Below, piece by piece: positions 43,569 through 55,140 of a stretch of DNA of 64,000 nucleotides. The notes below the pieces were generated by a model that made no database searches, was not told the DNA's origin, and saw only the letters and a program-made list of their open reading frames with translations. Position 1 is the stretch's first letter, and each line of letters starts with the position of its first letter. The stretch is from Carallia brachiata (taxonomy: Eukaryota; Streptophyta; Magnoliopsida; Malpighiales; Rhizophoraceae). The DNA is taken from the NCBI GenBank assembly GCA_021464245.1, contig JADCRB010000038.1, positions 1,597,196 through 1,661,195 of the forward strand, read 5' to 3'. The position numbers were made by a program, and so were the translations under genes.

Positions 43569-43745
43569 TTATGCTTGGAGCAACAACTTTTCCTCACTAT
43601 ATTCAGCTTGCTCCAGGTTGGCAACCCATTGGTCCTTTAGTCTGCTCATGTCTCCAGTAGCTATGCATTGATGAAAACTATTAGCTTCTTGTTTTGGCTT
43701 AACTTCTGCTACTTCTACTGAACTTTTGTTTTGTTGTTGGGATAT
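43569..43745 (-). pseudogene. Unidentified 3' terminal exon
   Basis: On the minus strand an acceptor (GCTCAG) at 43,746-43,751 is followed by 59 codons in phase 0 ending TAA (43,571-43,569). The product runs QNKSSVEVAEVKPKQEANSF, then RLKDQWVANLEQAEYSEEK and LLLQA. It is hydrophilic, and the Glu/Leu-rich end is compatible with a short coiled coil. It looks like real protein but I do not know the family, and no upstream exon is recognisable. Confidence 0.3.
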
Positions 43746-43751
43746 CTGAGC

Positions 43752-45424
43752 TTAAGCAAATTGGATTTTTTTTTCTCCTCAATGATGGCAACCAAAAGAG
43801 AGGGCATAGCCTTTTCTGTTTTGGCAGCCATCGCTAAGGTAGTACATGGATTTTAAGTGAGATGAAATGTTGAAAATAGGTAACAAAGCAGTCTCCCGTC
43901 TTCATTGTTTACCCACATGCCCTTGGCCTTACTTGGTTGGCGGGAGTACTTTGGAGAGGTCTAGAGAAGGTTGTTGACCTTAGCAAAGAAGAAAGAAGCT
44001 ATTTTTAACGAATGCACATCTTGTGCGGCTTCAACTGCTTCTCAGTACTTTAACCCAGGTCAGTGGCTGCTTTTGTTCCATCTGTGCTGATTCTTCTTAG
44101 ATGTTTGTTAAAGCTTTCTCTTTCTTAAAATATGGAAGGATTCCTTGACAATTTCGAAACCGTTCTGCTTGGTGCTCCAGACTGGAATTTGAAAAAAGAA
44201 AAAATCCTGTCAAGGTAATGCGAAGATGATTTTTTTCTCTTGACAGGTTGCCAAGGTGAAGTTAAAGTACCTTAGATTTTATCGGTGCTGTTATTCTTTT
44301 GTTTGCATGTTTTACATATCAACTTAGTCGACCCCTTAGTTTGACTCTAGTAGGGGAGGAAAGTCCTCATAGTTGGGAATTTCCGGGTCACTGAAAAATG
44401 AGGCCAGGATGTTTCCGGCTTAGGGACAAGCTTGAATAACTTGATTAGGCAAACATGTTGTTTGGTCATCTAATTTAGGTTGCTTCAGATCGACTCTGGC
44501 GAAGGGATATATTTATTTATTTATTATTGTATCATTTGTGATCTTCATTCCATGGGTTAGTGTAGTGAAAATTCTATCTTTTTGTGGTAATTCTGACATC
44601 TTTCTTTCTTCCTCCTATAGCTCTGTTCCTACTTGGCTCCCCGCCCATTTTCATATGACTTCCACTTAAAAAATGAAAACAATAGAATATATATATATAT
44701 ATATTAAAGGAGGGAACAAGAAATCACCAATCCCTCAGTGTTATTATGATTAGTGGTTTTGCATTCGGTTCTTAAATTGTTGCTAAAATCTTATAATTTA
44801 GGGAGTTGGTGCTGGAAAAAAATTCCAAAAGTCATCGAGCTGGATCCTAATCTGAAGAAATAGAGGTGCAGCGATTGAGAGAGTTGATGTTTACTATGGT
44901 CTTTAGACACGAATGCAAAGTTTACCCTCACGGCTTTACGTAAGACTGACATATGAGCATGGAACACGCATAAGGTGGTATGAAATTGCTGCAATTATCG
45001 CGCGTTGAAATACCCAACAAAAATAGCAAAACCTATTTGATCCTCCTCGACGTTGGTTTGACTACGATGATAGTTTTTATTGTTGTGGTCTACTGAAGCT
45101 CTGAATGTTGCCAACTTGAAGGTTTTGAATTCGAGTACCACTAAAGCATTCAGTGAGGTTAAATCTAAATCTGGCACGATGTTAAGTCATGTTGCAATCA
45201 TTCGGATATCCCGCATCCTTCATGCAACGCTCCTTGATGGGATTGCTGGGCAATTACTTTCACTTTCTCTTTTTTACAATCACAAGCCATGAAGGGACAT
45301 ATCTCAAGGCCCTGGAGTCTTAAACTTAGCTGATGAACTTATAAACCGACTTGTGAAGGAACGAATTCGAACTGCTGCCTAGTTCTCAATGTTCCCATTC
45401 TTTTTTTTTTTTTTTATTTATGGA
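43752..45424. other. Unassigned
   Basis: No clear gene. Open text at 45,080-45,360 reads sensibly in two frames (KAFSEVKSKSGTMLSHVAII, then shifted LNLADELINRLVKERIRTAA before TAG), suggesting an old frameshifted coding fragment of unknown identity. (AT)n at 44,687-44,704. Confidence 0.35.
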
Positions 45425-45690
45425 AGGCCAAAGCAAGGCCTGTACAAGTTGAGAACAGTTAAACTCCTAACCAGCCTGGGGACTAATACTCCAACGCTAT
45501 CTTGCAGCAAACGTTGGTGAACATCCCCTTGGAGGTTCCGAGAAAACATGTAGGCCCTCTGCCAGTTGGTATGCTAAGTTCGCCGTGGCATCCGCAACAC
45601 TGTTCTCATTCTGTTTTCAAAGAAAGAACAATGTCCCCATTCTAGAATCATTGGCCCATTAATGAGATTTCAGCCAATCGTACGCTAATT
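45425..45690 (-). pseudogene. LINE RNase H C-terminal remnant
   Basis: On the minus strand ENSVADATANLAYQLAEGLH and FSEPPRGCSPTFAAR are readable. This matches the end of the RNase H domain of plant LINE ORF2 proteins (N.VADALAK.A.....GLH..D.PP). The element 5' of it is not recognisable. It is separate from the LINE at 7-9.8 kb, which lacks this domain in the window. Confidence 0.5.
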
Positions 45691-46739
45691 TCAAGTTGGT
45701 TAACGTAATTGGACTACTGAGGTCGTTCCAACCGGGCCCGCGGAGTGAAAGTGGAACCATCCATTGCATTAGGACTGAGATTTACTTCCCTCAGTTTGGT
45801 CGAGTGGAAGAGCTGAGGTTATTTGATTGTTTTACCTTCAAGGTTGATTCCAAGCCAATTGGGCAACAACTTGGAGGCGAAGGGTGGACCGTTCGAAACA
45901 ATCAAGGTTCACCGTTTACATTGGGATGTCTAGGAGTTCACATAAATTGAGGCTCAAATTAAACAGTGTAAATGACTGCTATCCACATTTCAATTCAATT
46001 AAACATGCAGGTATTTATTTTCAGGTGAACCCAAGATGAAAGATTCAGGTAGTATGATGCAATCGAATTCATGCTATAAACATAGCAGTCAAATAATTCT
46101 TTTATTTGAGAACATTTTAACGAATACAAAATAATGAGGAACGTTGCTATTACATAGAATCAAATTTTAATCAAATAAAACCTTATGCATTAGATTCCGT
46201 ACCAATAACTTCATTGATAAATATTTAAAATGAACGATGGACACCATTTGTTGGGTAATCAAAGCCAGTTCATTAAATGAAAAATGAGAACCCTCGTCCT
46301 AGGTAATTTTATGTTGAGATTCTGCAAGTCTTTTAGCACAGAGGCTTATGTTCACTTGAGTTTTCTTTTTGGGTCTGGTTACAGGGATGCAGTTCTTGTA
46401 ATCAAGATAGAGACTCAATTAATTTTTTTAATAACTGCATATATATAATTTATTTTAATTAATTGCATATTTTTAAAAAGTGTGTGGATTCTATGTAAAC
46501 CTACAGTCTCTCTTTTCACATCACATTGCCGTTAGTCAATTTAATGTGTCTCTCTAATTTTACCGTTTCCAATAAAATAAAAAAAAAAAGGACTTCATAT
46601 TTTTATATGAGAAAAGAAAAAAGGTCGGCCCATTTATGTAAATTCACTAAACCAAAAAAGGAAAAGTAACAAATCCATTGACGCGGGAAAGATCACTCGC
46701 AACCCACCTAAGAAAATGAAAAGGGCAAAAGGGCCAATT
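45691..46739. other. Unassigned, mostly AT-rich
   Basis: A plus-strand frame at 45,696-45,950 ends RVEELRLFDCFTFKVDS.. and WTVRNNQGSPFTLG before TGA. It may be a host gene fragment but is unidentified. The remainder has no coding. Confidence 0.35.
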
Positions 46740-48185
46740 CACAAACGCATTGCTCATGTTTGCCTATATATAACCGTCCAACTTCTCTCTTTTTCATTCC
46801 TCCCTGCAAAGTACTGTGTTTCTTTGTTCTTCGTTTCGAAAAAATAACGGTCACATTGATTCTAAATTGGCAGAAAGACCAGCAAGGAGGTCTCGCCTCC
46901 TCCTCGAGTAGGTGGAAGCAAGAAGGCGGTGCAGAATACGGATCCGGCGGAGGCAGCGAGAGGGACAATTTCTATTCCATGCTCTTCAGTTCTTTGCGGA
47001 CTCAAAAGGACAGCAATGATATTGATTTTTCATAACGGTTCCTATAATTTAATTCTTTTTTTTTTGTTGTTTCTCCGGTTAATTTTTCTCAAATTGCTCT
47101 TCAATTTCGGTTAATTTTTCTACTGCTTATTTTCAAGGATCAATCTTGAGGATAACAAAATCATGAACCGATGAATTCCTCCAGTTGGTTATTTGGCAGA
47201 GGAGATGAAAAGAAAACAGGCAATGGTTCGTAAATCAGATATTCTTTTTTAATTTAATTTTTTAGTTCTATTTGTGTTTTATTGTGAAAAAAAAAAGCCC
47301 ATGGTTTCTCTTGTACTTTCTCTTCGGAGTTGCCTTGCAGAGTACCCCCGATGTTGCTTTCTGATAAGGAAATTTGAATTTAAAATTTTCAGTTTATTGA
47401 TTTTGTTTTTTTGTTTCCTGACTTTGTTCTTGTTTTTAGAAATCATTCTTTATATCTTAACTTGATTTTGGGTTCAGGTTGAAGTCTGTTTCTGTTTACT
47501 ACAATCTCATATATGAGCGAAGAAAAAGGTTAGTTTTCTGAATTCACTAATCCTTCATTCTTTGTGAGTGATTGATGTTATAATTGCTGTAGGATAGGAA
47601 TAGTAACAAATTTTTTCCTATGAGAGCAATGATACTGATTTCGGTTAATTTTTCTTATTGTTGATGATTTTTAAGGATCAATCAAGATTCTACAATCTTG
47701 GCAGTTAGAGAATGATGGTCCATTTTCACGGCATCAAGAGAATCAAGAATGATGAATTCCTCTAGTTATTTGATAGACAAGATAAAAAGAGAAGATAATT
47801 TGACAATGGTTCATACATTAGATTTTCCTTTTATGTTAATTTTGTGTAGTTATATTTCTTTCTTTTTTTCTATTGTGAATAAACTCCATAGTTCCTCTTA
47901 TACTTTCTCTTCCCTTCCAGGTTATCCTGCAGAGTACACGCATGGAGGAACGGATGCTGCTGTTCAAGAAACAGATTTGACGACATATTTATGATCAATC
48001 AAACAGTAAGTATTTAAGTCGACATCAAGATCAAGTAGGCCCATGGTGGTGGTAAGAAAAATTCAGCCTTCTTTCGGTTATTAATTTGTATCCTAAAAAC
48101 CAAAGCCCCAGAAGCCTTAGGATGATAAAATTATATCGCCGACATTAAAGATATTGATAAAATTCACTGTGTCATTTAATTTAGG
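46740..48185 (+). repeat. Leader module H, copy at the start of the MCM4 array
   Basis: The order is: TATA-like CCTATATATAACC (46,764-46,776); exon-like SKEVSPPPRVGGSKKAVQNT and DPAEAAR (about 46,880-46,960); hairpin blocks at 47,131 and 47,671; then GYPAEYTHGG-like text (about 47,925). The same series is at 53,645-54,700, where the exon reads GKEFSPPKIGGSEKAVRNT. The protein-level match between copies, with indels in multiples of three, suggests the block was once coding. Family unknown. Confidence 0.6.
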
Positions 48186-49270
48186 GAGGGCGTTTGAGTT
48201 GTGAAGATTTCTAATCTCATCCTAACAGAGAATGAGGTTTACAAAATTGGGAGGCGAAGCCAAACAAGGTGTTGGCACTACTACGAAGACAGATACTTGA
48301 CTTGAAAACCAGTTGAACCAACTTGAAGACAAATGAGGTAAGCCAATTACTCAGAGCGTGAAATGTCCTTGAAGTATCAACAAGTTACTGAAATTAATTC
48401 ATAGCTTTAACTACTTCTCTTCTCGCTGATTTGCTTAAAATTGTAGTCCCAGCTGAGCGGTAACATTGAAACTATATACATATGTCTTTAATCTGCTTTG
48501 GGTTTCAACTTAGATGCTTTTTTTTATTTTTTTTATTTTTTAATTTCCTTTCATATTAGAAGCTTGCATTCTTTAGGGAATTTTGTTCAATATTATGAAA
48601 TGCCTTGGCGACAATTAGGAAGAGAGGTCCATTGGAATTTCACTTTTTAGAGTTTTATCCCCATAGGCTGATTTCTTGTTTTACGAGAAAGACGCAAACC
48701 TACCAGACTAATTTTTTTTCCTCTATGGCTTGATTCTTCTGGTCCTCCAATAATTTAGTTTTACCCATTATAAGATTCAAGAAAATTTGAATTTCATTTG
48801 TAACGACTAATAGACCTATTCAGATGCGATTGTCTATTTTTTTTTCTTTGTTTTTTAAATTACTAATATAACGGTCAAATTATCAAACCAGTTACCCTTT
48901 TGAAGGGAATTCTTCTGTAAGGTGGATTTGTACATTGTTTTATTGTAAAAATATACTACACAACGGCTATATAAATCACCCATGTCTGTCTCTGTCTCCA
49001 GATTCCAATTAACGGTCAACTTTGCTTTTTCCTTCTAACTTCCTCCCGCTATTTGGTTCCTCTCAAGCCTCTTCCCTCCCTCTTTCTCTGTCTGACCTCT
49101 CCCTTGCCAGTTAGCTTCTTTCTTCAAGAAGCTCTCTTTGCCATTATCTTCTTTCTTCCTTTACTAGCATTGTTATTGCAATCGACGGAGCCTGACGGAT
49201 CACCAAGATTCTTCGCTCAGAAACCACGCCAAAGATCACCAAGATTCTGCGCTCTTCAGTACCTATTCTT
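48186..49270 (+). repeat. Array unit leader D, copy 1
   Basis: Starts GAGGGCGTTTGAGTTGTGAAG and ends near CTCTTCAGTACCTATTCTTG. Repeated at 52,630-53,647 and 56,181-57,228. Includes GAAATGCCTTGGCGACAA, a TATA-like CTATATAAATCACCC (48,967) and a CT-rich leader with TCACCAAGATTC repeats. Confidence 0.8.
48965..48986 (+). promoter_or_regulatory. TATA-like box, array unit 1
   Basis: GGCTATATAAATCACCCATG, conserved at 53,336 and 56,992 ahead of a CT-rich leader. Core promoter by inference. Confidence 0.4.
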
Positions 49271-49783
49271 GTTTTTCCCGCTGTTTATGTTGCTGAATCT
49301 GTTTGTTTGTTTTCTTTCTTATGGATCTTTGATTCGTTATAAAAACTTCTTTCTTTTTTCTTCTGTTAATACTTCTTTATTGTTTTCTTTTTCTTTTTTC
49401 GTCTATTAATACTTCTTTATTGTTTTCTTTTTTTTTTTTTTTGGTGGTGGAAACGACATCCCTAATCTGGAAGACCCATGGGCTGGCGAGGAATGTCGCC
49501 AGGAGATGGTGACTAAGATATTGGGCTTTGAAGACACAGAGCGGCCAGTGAAGTTTTGGACTTTGAAGTTTTGGGACTTTGCTTGCCATCCACTTTGTTT
49601 GAGAAGATGCGGAGTACGATGGTTCGGTAATTTGTCGTTAATCTGTTAATGTTTTAATTTCTAACTTTCCCTTTTGTTGCTTTTACACTATATTATAATT
49701 TGTTTCTTGATTTGCTGCAAGAAAAAAGAGATAGAGGCTGACGTGGTCCTGATCACAATGGCCTTTTCCCCTATTGATTGCAG

Positions 49784-50085
49784 AGTTACCATAGATGTCC
49801 TTCATCCGCTGGAAAACGGACAAGTCATGCATCCTGTCAGGAGACCCGGTTGAAGTTAACAATGGCCCATGCAGAATTCAGGAAGATATCTCAGTACATA
49901 CTCTTTTTCAGCAACAAATCGTGTTTTTTTTTTTTAGCTTATGGCTTATGCTGACTTGAAATGCAGATAGAACAATTAAAGGGGTGTCGAGTTACCCTGA
50001 TATTTATGACAGACTAACCAGATCTTTGGCACAGAACATATGGGAGCTAGATGACTTGGAGAGTAAACTTCTTTTCAGAGTAATT
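49784..50085 (+). pseudogene. MCM4: MCM4 helicase fragment A1
   Basis: Two exon remnants of the MCM2-7 replicative helicase subunit MCM4. After TTGCAG (49,778-49,783): VTIDVLHPLENGQVMHP, then a shifted DPVEVNNGPCRIQEDIS, matching the family's TYIDCLHIKK..VENG..RTEEDV. After ATGCAG (49,961-49,966): a shift into YPDIYDRLTRSLAQNIWELD, matching the conserved PDIYERLTRSLAPNIWELDD just before the AAA+ core. Frameshifts occur in both exons, so it is not functional. Intact MCM4 is a nuclear protein of about 850 residues that unwinds replication origins. Confidence 0.8.
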
Positions 50086-50622
50086 ATAGAAGTTTGACTC
50101 AAAGTTTGCAGGGTTAATAGATTAGAAAGCATCCTTTTTATCTTTTCTTGAAATTGGGTTTTGGAGTTTGTTTCCTCTTTCTTGTTATTTATTAGTCACA
50201 CTCATTTCTTCTTTTGCCATCTTTTTGTCATTTGAAGGAATTTCAGATTTGCTTCAATATCTTGGGAGCTTCTCTCTCTCTCTCTCTACCTCGTTGGAAT
50301 TCTAAAGAACCAATATTTAATACCAATGATCACTGATTGAGAAGAGGGAATTGGGAGGGGCTGGTTTCTCTTTCTCGACATCTGGGTGTACATAGGAGGT
50401 TCTCTTGTATGTTTGTTTGAATATATTTTTTCTTATTTGGATTGGAATGGGTGGCTTAACCGGTATCATTGTACTTTGATAGATAGCGATGGCGATCGGT
50501 CATTAATCTGTTAATTTTTCTGCTTTTGCCCTGTGTTGCTTTTTGATTCTTGCTCCAAGAGAAAAGAGGCTGGAGGCAAACATGGTCCTGATTACAATGG
50601 CCTTTTCCCCTTTTGATTGCAG

Positions 50623-52337
50623 ATTTGCATTGATGCCCTCCATACACAGAAAACAAACAAGCCGATGCATCCTGAGATGAGATGCATAGTCAAGTCGACA
50701 TCTCATTTACATCTGATATTGAGCAAGGAATATGAGCTCATTGTCCACAGTGAGCTTATTGAGTTATGGAATACTGGAAAGCCAGGTAACAAGGTTGAGG
50801 TGAGACCGTGAGATTAATGCATGATCTTGTCCCCACAAATACCTGGAACTCGTATTGCTTTAACGTGATTCATGCTGTTAAGGTCTCTAGTTATGGATGT
50901 TGGAGTTGGACCAACACAGAGAGAACTGTGAAATCCATATTCAAGGCATGTGTTAATTCTCTTTCCTGCTCAATGAGATGAACCAACCTCAAGCACCTGA
51001 GGGATGATGTGGTCCTGATTATAAATTACAATGGTTTTTTTTTCCATTTCGGTTGTAGATGTTAATAGATGTCCGTCATATGGAGCAAATAGACAAGTCA
51101 TGAGTGTTGGCAAGTTGATGCTGGCTTGTGCAGAATTGAGGACAGTGTCCAGTTTGATCTAGCCAAGGTGTTACTCCACGTCTTGTTTTTCTTTCACAAC
51201 AATTGAGTTTTTTTTTTTTTTTTTTTTTTTGCTCACACCTTGTTCAGGCTTAAACTGCAGATAGGGCAATCGAAAGAGTTTTCAAGGTAGCCTGATATGA
51301 GATCTATGACAGACTAACTGGATCTTTGGCTTCGAACATTTGAAAGCTGGATGACCTAAGGTGGACTTCTTTGCCAGGTAATTAAAGAAGTTTGACTTAC
51401 TGATATATTGAACGAATCACTACAATTTAATGACTGTCTAAATATGTTGAAGCTATGACGATGATTGTTAGTTGACGCTTAAACTGTAGCTCTTTGATGA
51501 AATGCCTTGAATTTGACATATGGTGCTAGCTTTTGTGGTGATGTCAATATCCTTCATTATGGTGACCTTGGAAACATCAAGTCTCAGCAGGTGCATTACT
51601 TAGACAACGTTATCTTGCCGTGGCAGATGCACAATACTGAGGTCTTGAGAATTCAGTAAGTCCTTGCTGTTCAAGTGATTTTATTGAGTGATTGCTCGTG
51701 AAACTTTTCTCTACTTGCAGAATGTAGAAGAGAATGTGTCAAACCACATTAACTCGGAGTGTGAGCTATGCCTATAAACATATTCGCCCTCAGTTATCAG
51801 ATGAAGCAGTTAAAAAATTGACTCAAGGTTGATAGAGATAAGGAGGAGAAGAAGTTTTTTCTGGAAGTAGCAAAAAGGTGTAAAGTTAATTTCTTTGAAT
51901 CTTGTCTTATCTGTGCAGGTCATTGCAGTTTTTTTCTGAGCGGCTTATGGTTCCCAAAAGTACTAGAAACCTTTAACGTAATCTTTGGCCTTTTCAATTG
52001 CATGATATTCTGCTTCTGCATTGACTTTCTTTTCTCCAACTTATTAATGTCATATTCTGCTGGTGCATTGCGTGACTAATATTTCTTGACAGATTACAAC
52101 TTTAGCACCTAGGTAAATAGAAACTCCAATATGCTCTGGCTTGGATTCATTTGAGAAACGGGTTGGTATAATGTTCTCAGTGTTTAACTACATCAGTTCA
52201 AATGGTGTCATCATAACATAACTTGAATTTACGGCTTCTTTTGGATCTCGTGATGCAGGATGAGAAACATTAAATAGAAAAGGCATTTTGTCCCCTAGAA
52301 GCTGCAATGCAACAATCAGAATGGATCACCCAATAGG
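50623..52337 (+). pseudogene. MCM4: MCM4 helicase fragment A2
   Basis: Begins with a stray IDALHTQKTNKP exon. It then restarts with an upstream exon, ELWNTGKPGNKVEV (family LVDAGKPGDRVEV), so a duplication junction lies near 50,700. Further pieces follow in family order: ERTVKSIFKACVN (about 50,920), DVRHMEQIDKS (51,070), EIYDRLTGSLASNI (51,300), FCGDVNILHYGDLGNIKSQQ (51,535, a degraded Walker A region: GDPGTSKSQ is normal), YKHIRPQLSDEAVKKLTQG (51,775), LQYALAWIHLRN (52,125) and LEAAMQQS (52,300). Many stops, and the Walker A lysine context is destroyed. Confidence 0.8.
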
Positions 52338-52629
52338 CAATTTCCTAATATTGTTGCCCCTTTATTCTTGGTTTTCCTTTCTTTGACGTGAGCATATAGC
52401 TATAGCTCATATGTCATTTACTCTCCCCTTCATCAGTTAATACTGATGCTGATAAACTGATGCTGATACACATATCTTGACTCTGTACCTTTCTTTCCCT
52501 ATTTTCAACTGAGGGTCTGGATTACAAGGCTGGTGCTTAAACCTTCTTGACATTATGGAAGGTAAATTTGACTTTCTTTGCATTTGTTGTCTATGTACTC
52601 ACATTAGTCCTCTACTGTTATTTTTTGAG

Positions 52630-53647
52630 GAGGGCGTTTGAGTTGTGAAGATCTCTAATCTCATCCTAACAGACAATGGAGTTTACAAAATTGGGAGGCG
52701 AAGCCAAACAAGGAGTTGACACTACAAAGCCTGACACTTGACTAGGAAACTAGTTGAACCAACCTGAAGAAAATGAGGTAAACCAATTTCCCAGTGCATG
52801 AAACGTCCTTGAAGTCAACATGTTACTGTTTCATTGCTTTAACTGCTTCTCTTCTCACCGATTTGCATAAAATTGTAATTCCAGTTGAGTGGTAACATTG
52901 TATCTATACACTCATCTTATTTGCTTGTTTTTTTTTTTTTCTTATTTCCTTTCATATTAGGAGCTTGCTTTCTTTTAGGGAATTTTGTTCAATATTATGA
53001 AATGCCTTGGCGACAACTAGGAAGAGAGGTCCACTGGAATTTCACTTTTTATGGTCTTATCCGCATAGGCTGATTTCTTGTTTTATAAGAAAGACCCAAA
53101 CCTACCATACTTTTTTTTTTTTTTTTTGCTTTATGGTTTGATTTTTCTAACCCTTAAATAGTTTAGTTTTACCCATTATAAATTTAAGAAAATTTGAATT
53201 TTATTTGCAACGCCCAATAGTCCTATTAAGATGCGGATTATAACGGTCAAACAATCAAACTAATTATCCTTTTAAGAGAATTCTTGTGTGAGGTAAATTT
53301 GTCCATTATCTTATTGTAAAAATAAACTATACAACGGCTATATAAATCACCCATGCCTCTCTCTGTCTCAAGATTCCAATTAAATCAGCAACTTTGCTTT
53401 TTCCTTCTTAACTTCCTCCCTCAATCTGGTTCCTCTAAAGCCTCTTCCCTCTCTTCTTTCTCTCTCTGACTTCCTCCCTTGCCAGTTAGTTTCTTTCTTC
53501 AAGATGCTCACTTTTCCATCATCTTCTTTCTTCCTTTACTAGCATGGTTATTGCAATCGACGGAGCCTGATGGATCACCAAGATTCTTCGCTCAGAAACC
53601 ACGCCAAAAGATCACCAAGATTATGCGCTCTTCATTACCTATTTGAG
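52630..53647 (+). repeat. Array unit leader D, copy 2
   Basis: Colinear with 48,186-49,270. Includes the TATA-like box at 53,336-53,355 and the TGGATCACCAAGATTC leader. Confidence 0.8.
53336..53355 (+). promoter_or_regulatory. TATA-like box, array unit 2
   Basis: GGCTATATAAATCACCCATG, the same as in unit 1. Confidence 0.4.
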
Positions 53648-54700
53648 TTTCTTTGTTCTTCGTTTCAAAAATAACGGCCAAATTCATTCTAAAATAGCAG
53701 AAAGACGGGCAAGGAGTTCTCGCCTCCTAAAATAGGTGGAAGCGAGAAGGCAGTGCGGAATACGGACCCAGCGGAGGCAGCGAGAGAGAGAATCAAGTTT
53801 TTCTACGGTTAATTTTCAAGAAGCAATTAAGTTTCATCAATGTTGACAGTTCAACGAATGACGGTCCCTTTCGCGGCGTCAAGAGAATCAAGAACTGATG
53901 AATATGTTCAGTTGTTTGATGGACGAGATGAAAAGAGAACAGACGAATCTAGATTTTTCACGACGGTTCGTATTATGTTTTTTTTTGGTTTCTCCAGTTA
54001 ATTTTTGTCAATTTCCTCTTTGATTTCGGCTAACTTTTTCCACTGTAGGTTTTCAAGGATCAATCAAGATCAAGATTCATCAATCTTGACAGTTCAGCGA
54101 ATGATTATCCATTTCACCATGTCAAGAGAATCAAGAACAGATGAATTTCTTCAGTTATTTGATAGACGAGATGAAAAGAGAACAGATTAATCTTGATTTT
54201 TCGCGACAGTTAGTATAAATGTAATTTTTTTTTTTCTTGTTTCTCCAGTTAATTTTTGTCAATTTCCTCTTCGATTTCGGCTAACTTTTTCCACTGTTGA
54301 TTTGAAGGAGCAATCAAGTTTTCATCAATCTTGATGGTTCAGCGAATGATGGTCCATTTCACGGCGTGAAGAGAATCAAGAACAGATGAACTTCAGTTGT
54401 TTGATAGACAAGATGAAAAGAGAACATAATTTGGCAATGGTTCATACATTAGATTTTATTTTTTAAGTAAAATTTTTTAAGTTTTGTTTCTTCTTTACTG
54501 TGAAAAACACACCATAGTTCCTCTTATACTTTCTCTTCCAGGTTATACTGCAGAGTACATGCTTGGAGGAACTGGTGTTGCTGTTCAAGTAACAAATTTG
54601 AGAATTAAAGTATTTATGATCGATCAAACACAAAGTTTATAAGTTGACATCAAGATCAAGTTGGCCCGTGGTGATGGTAAGGAAAATCTCAGCCTTCTCT
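53648..54700 (+). repeat. Leader module H with three tandem 237-250 bp hairpin units
   Basis: After the GKEFSPPKIGGSE block, three units start at 53,814, 54,051 and 54,301. Each has CAATCAAG..TTCATCAATCTTGA, then ATGATGGTCCATTTCACGGCG, AATCAAGAACAGATGAA and GATAGACGAGATGAAAAGAG. The last unit runs on into GGTTATACTGCAGAGTACATG, matching 47,920. Confidence 0.8.
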
Positions 54701-55140
54701 CAGTTAGTAATTTGTATCCTAAAAGCCAGAGCAGCCCCGAAGCTTTAGAATGATAAAATAATATCATGAAATTATAAAGATATTGCTATCTGGTCAGCAG
54801 TTATTAACCCAATTCATTTAATTTAGGCTCTTAATAGCTAGTCAAATCCTTTTATTGTTTTAGGATTTTGACATTCGGTTAAAATAAACTGGGTTGTGTC
54901 ACAAATGGGTCTTTGAAATCTGGGCAGCGTAAGTTTCTAACTGCGTCGGTCGATGAAAAACTATGCATCACAATATGAAGTATTTATCAAACAGCTCCAT
55001 TTGTGTATTTGGAACCCAAAAGTAAGCGGAAAAGAGAGAATCCTAAATCCAACAACTCTTTTAGTCCAAGAGGTTTGTACACTCTGTTTCTTACTCCCCT
55101 GTTCTCCATCTTTTAATTGAATCTCATTGTTCACAGTAAG
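54701..55140. other. Unassigned spacer in array unit 2
   Basis: TTTGTGTATTTGGAACCCAAAAG..AGAGAGAATCC (about 55,000) resembles TTTGTGTATTTCAAATCCAAAGG..AGAGGGAGAAT at 16,380, linking the MCM4 array to the gene X/MON2 region. Confidence 0.45.

Noticed and set aside
49053..49409. Phe/Leu-rich 118-codon ORF resembling a membrane protein (also 57008-57418)
   Set aside because: Translation of the T/CT-rich leader and intron; hydrophobicity comes from T content, and the frame differs between copies.
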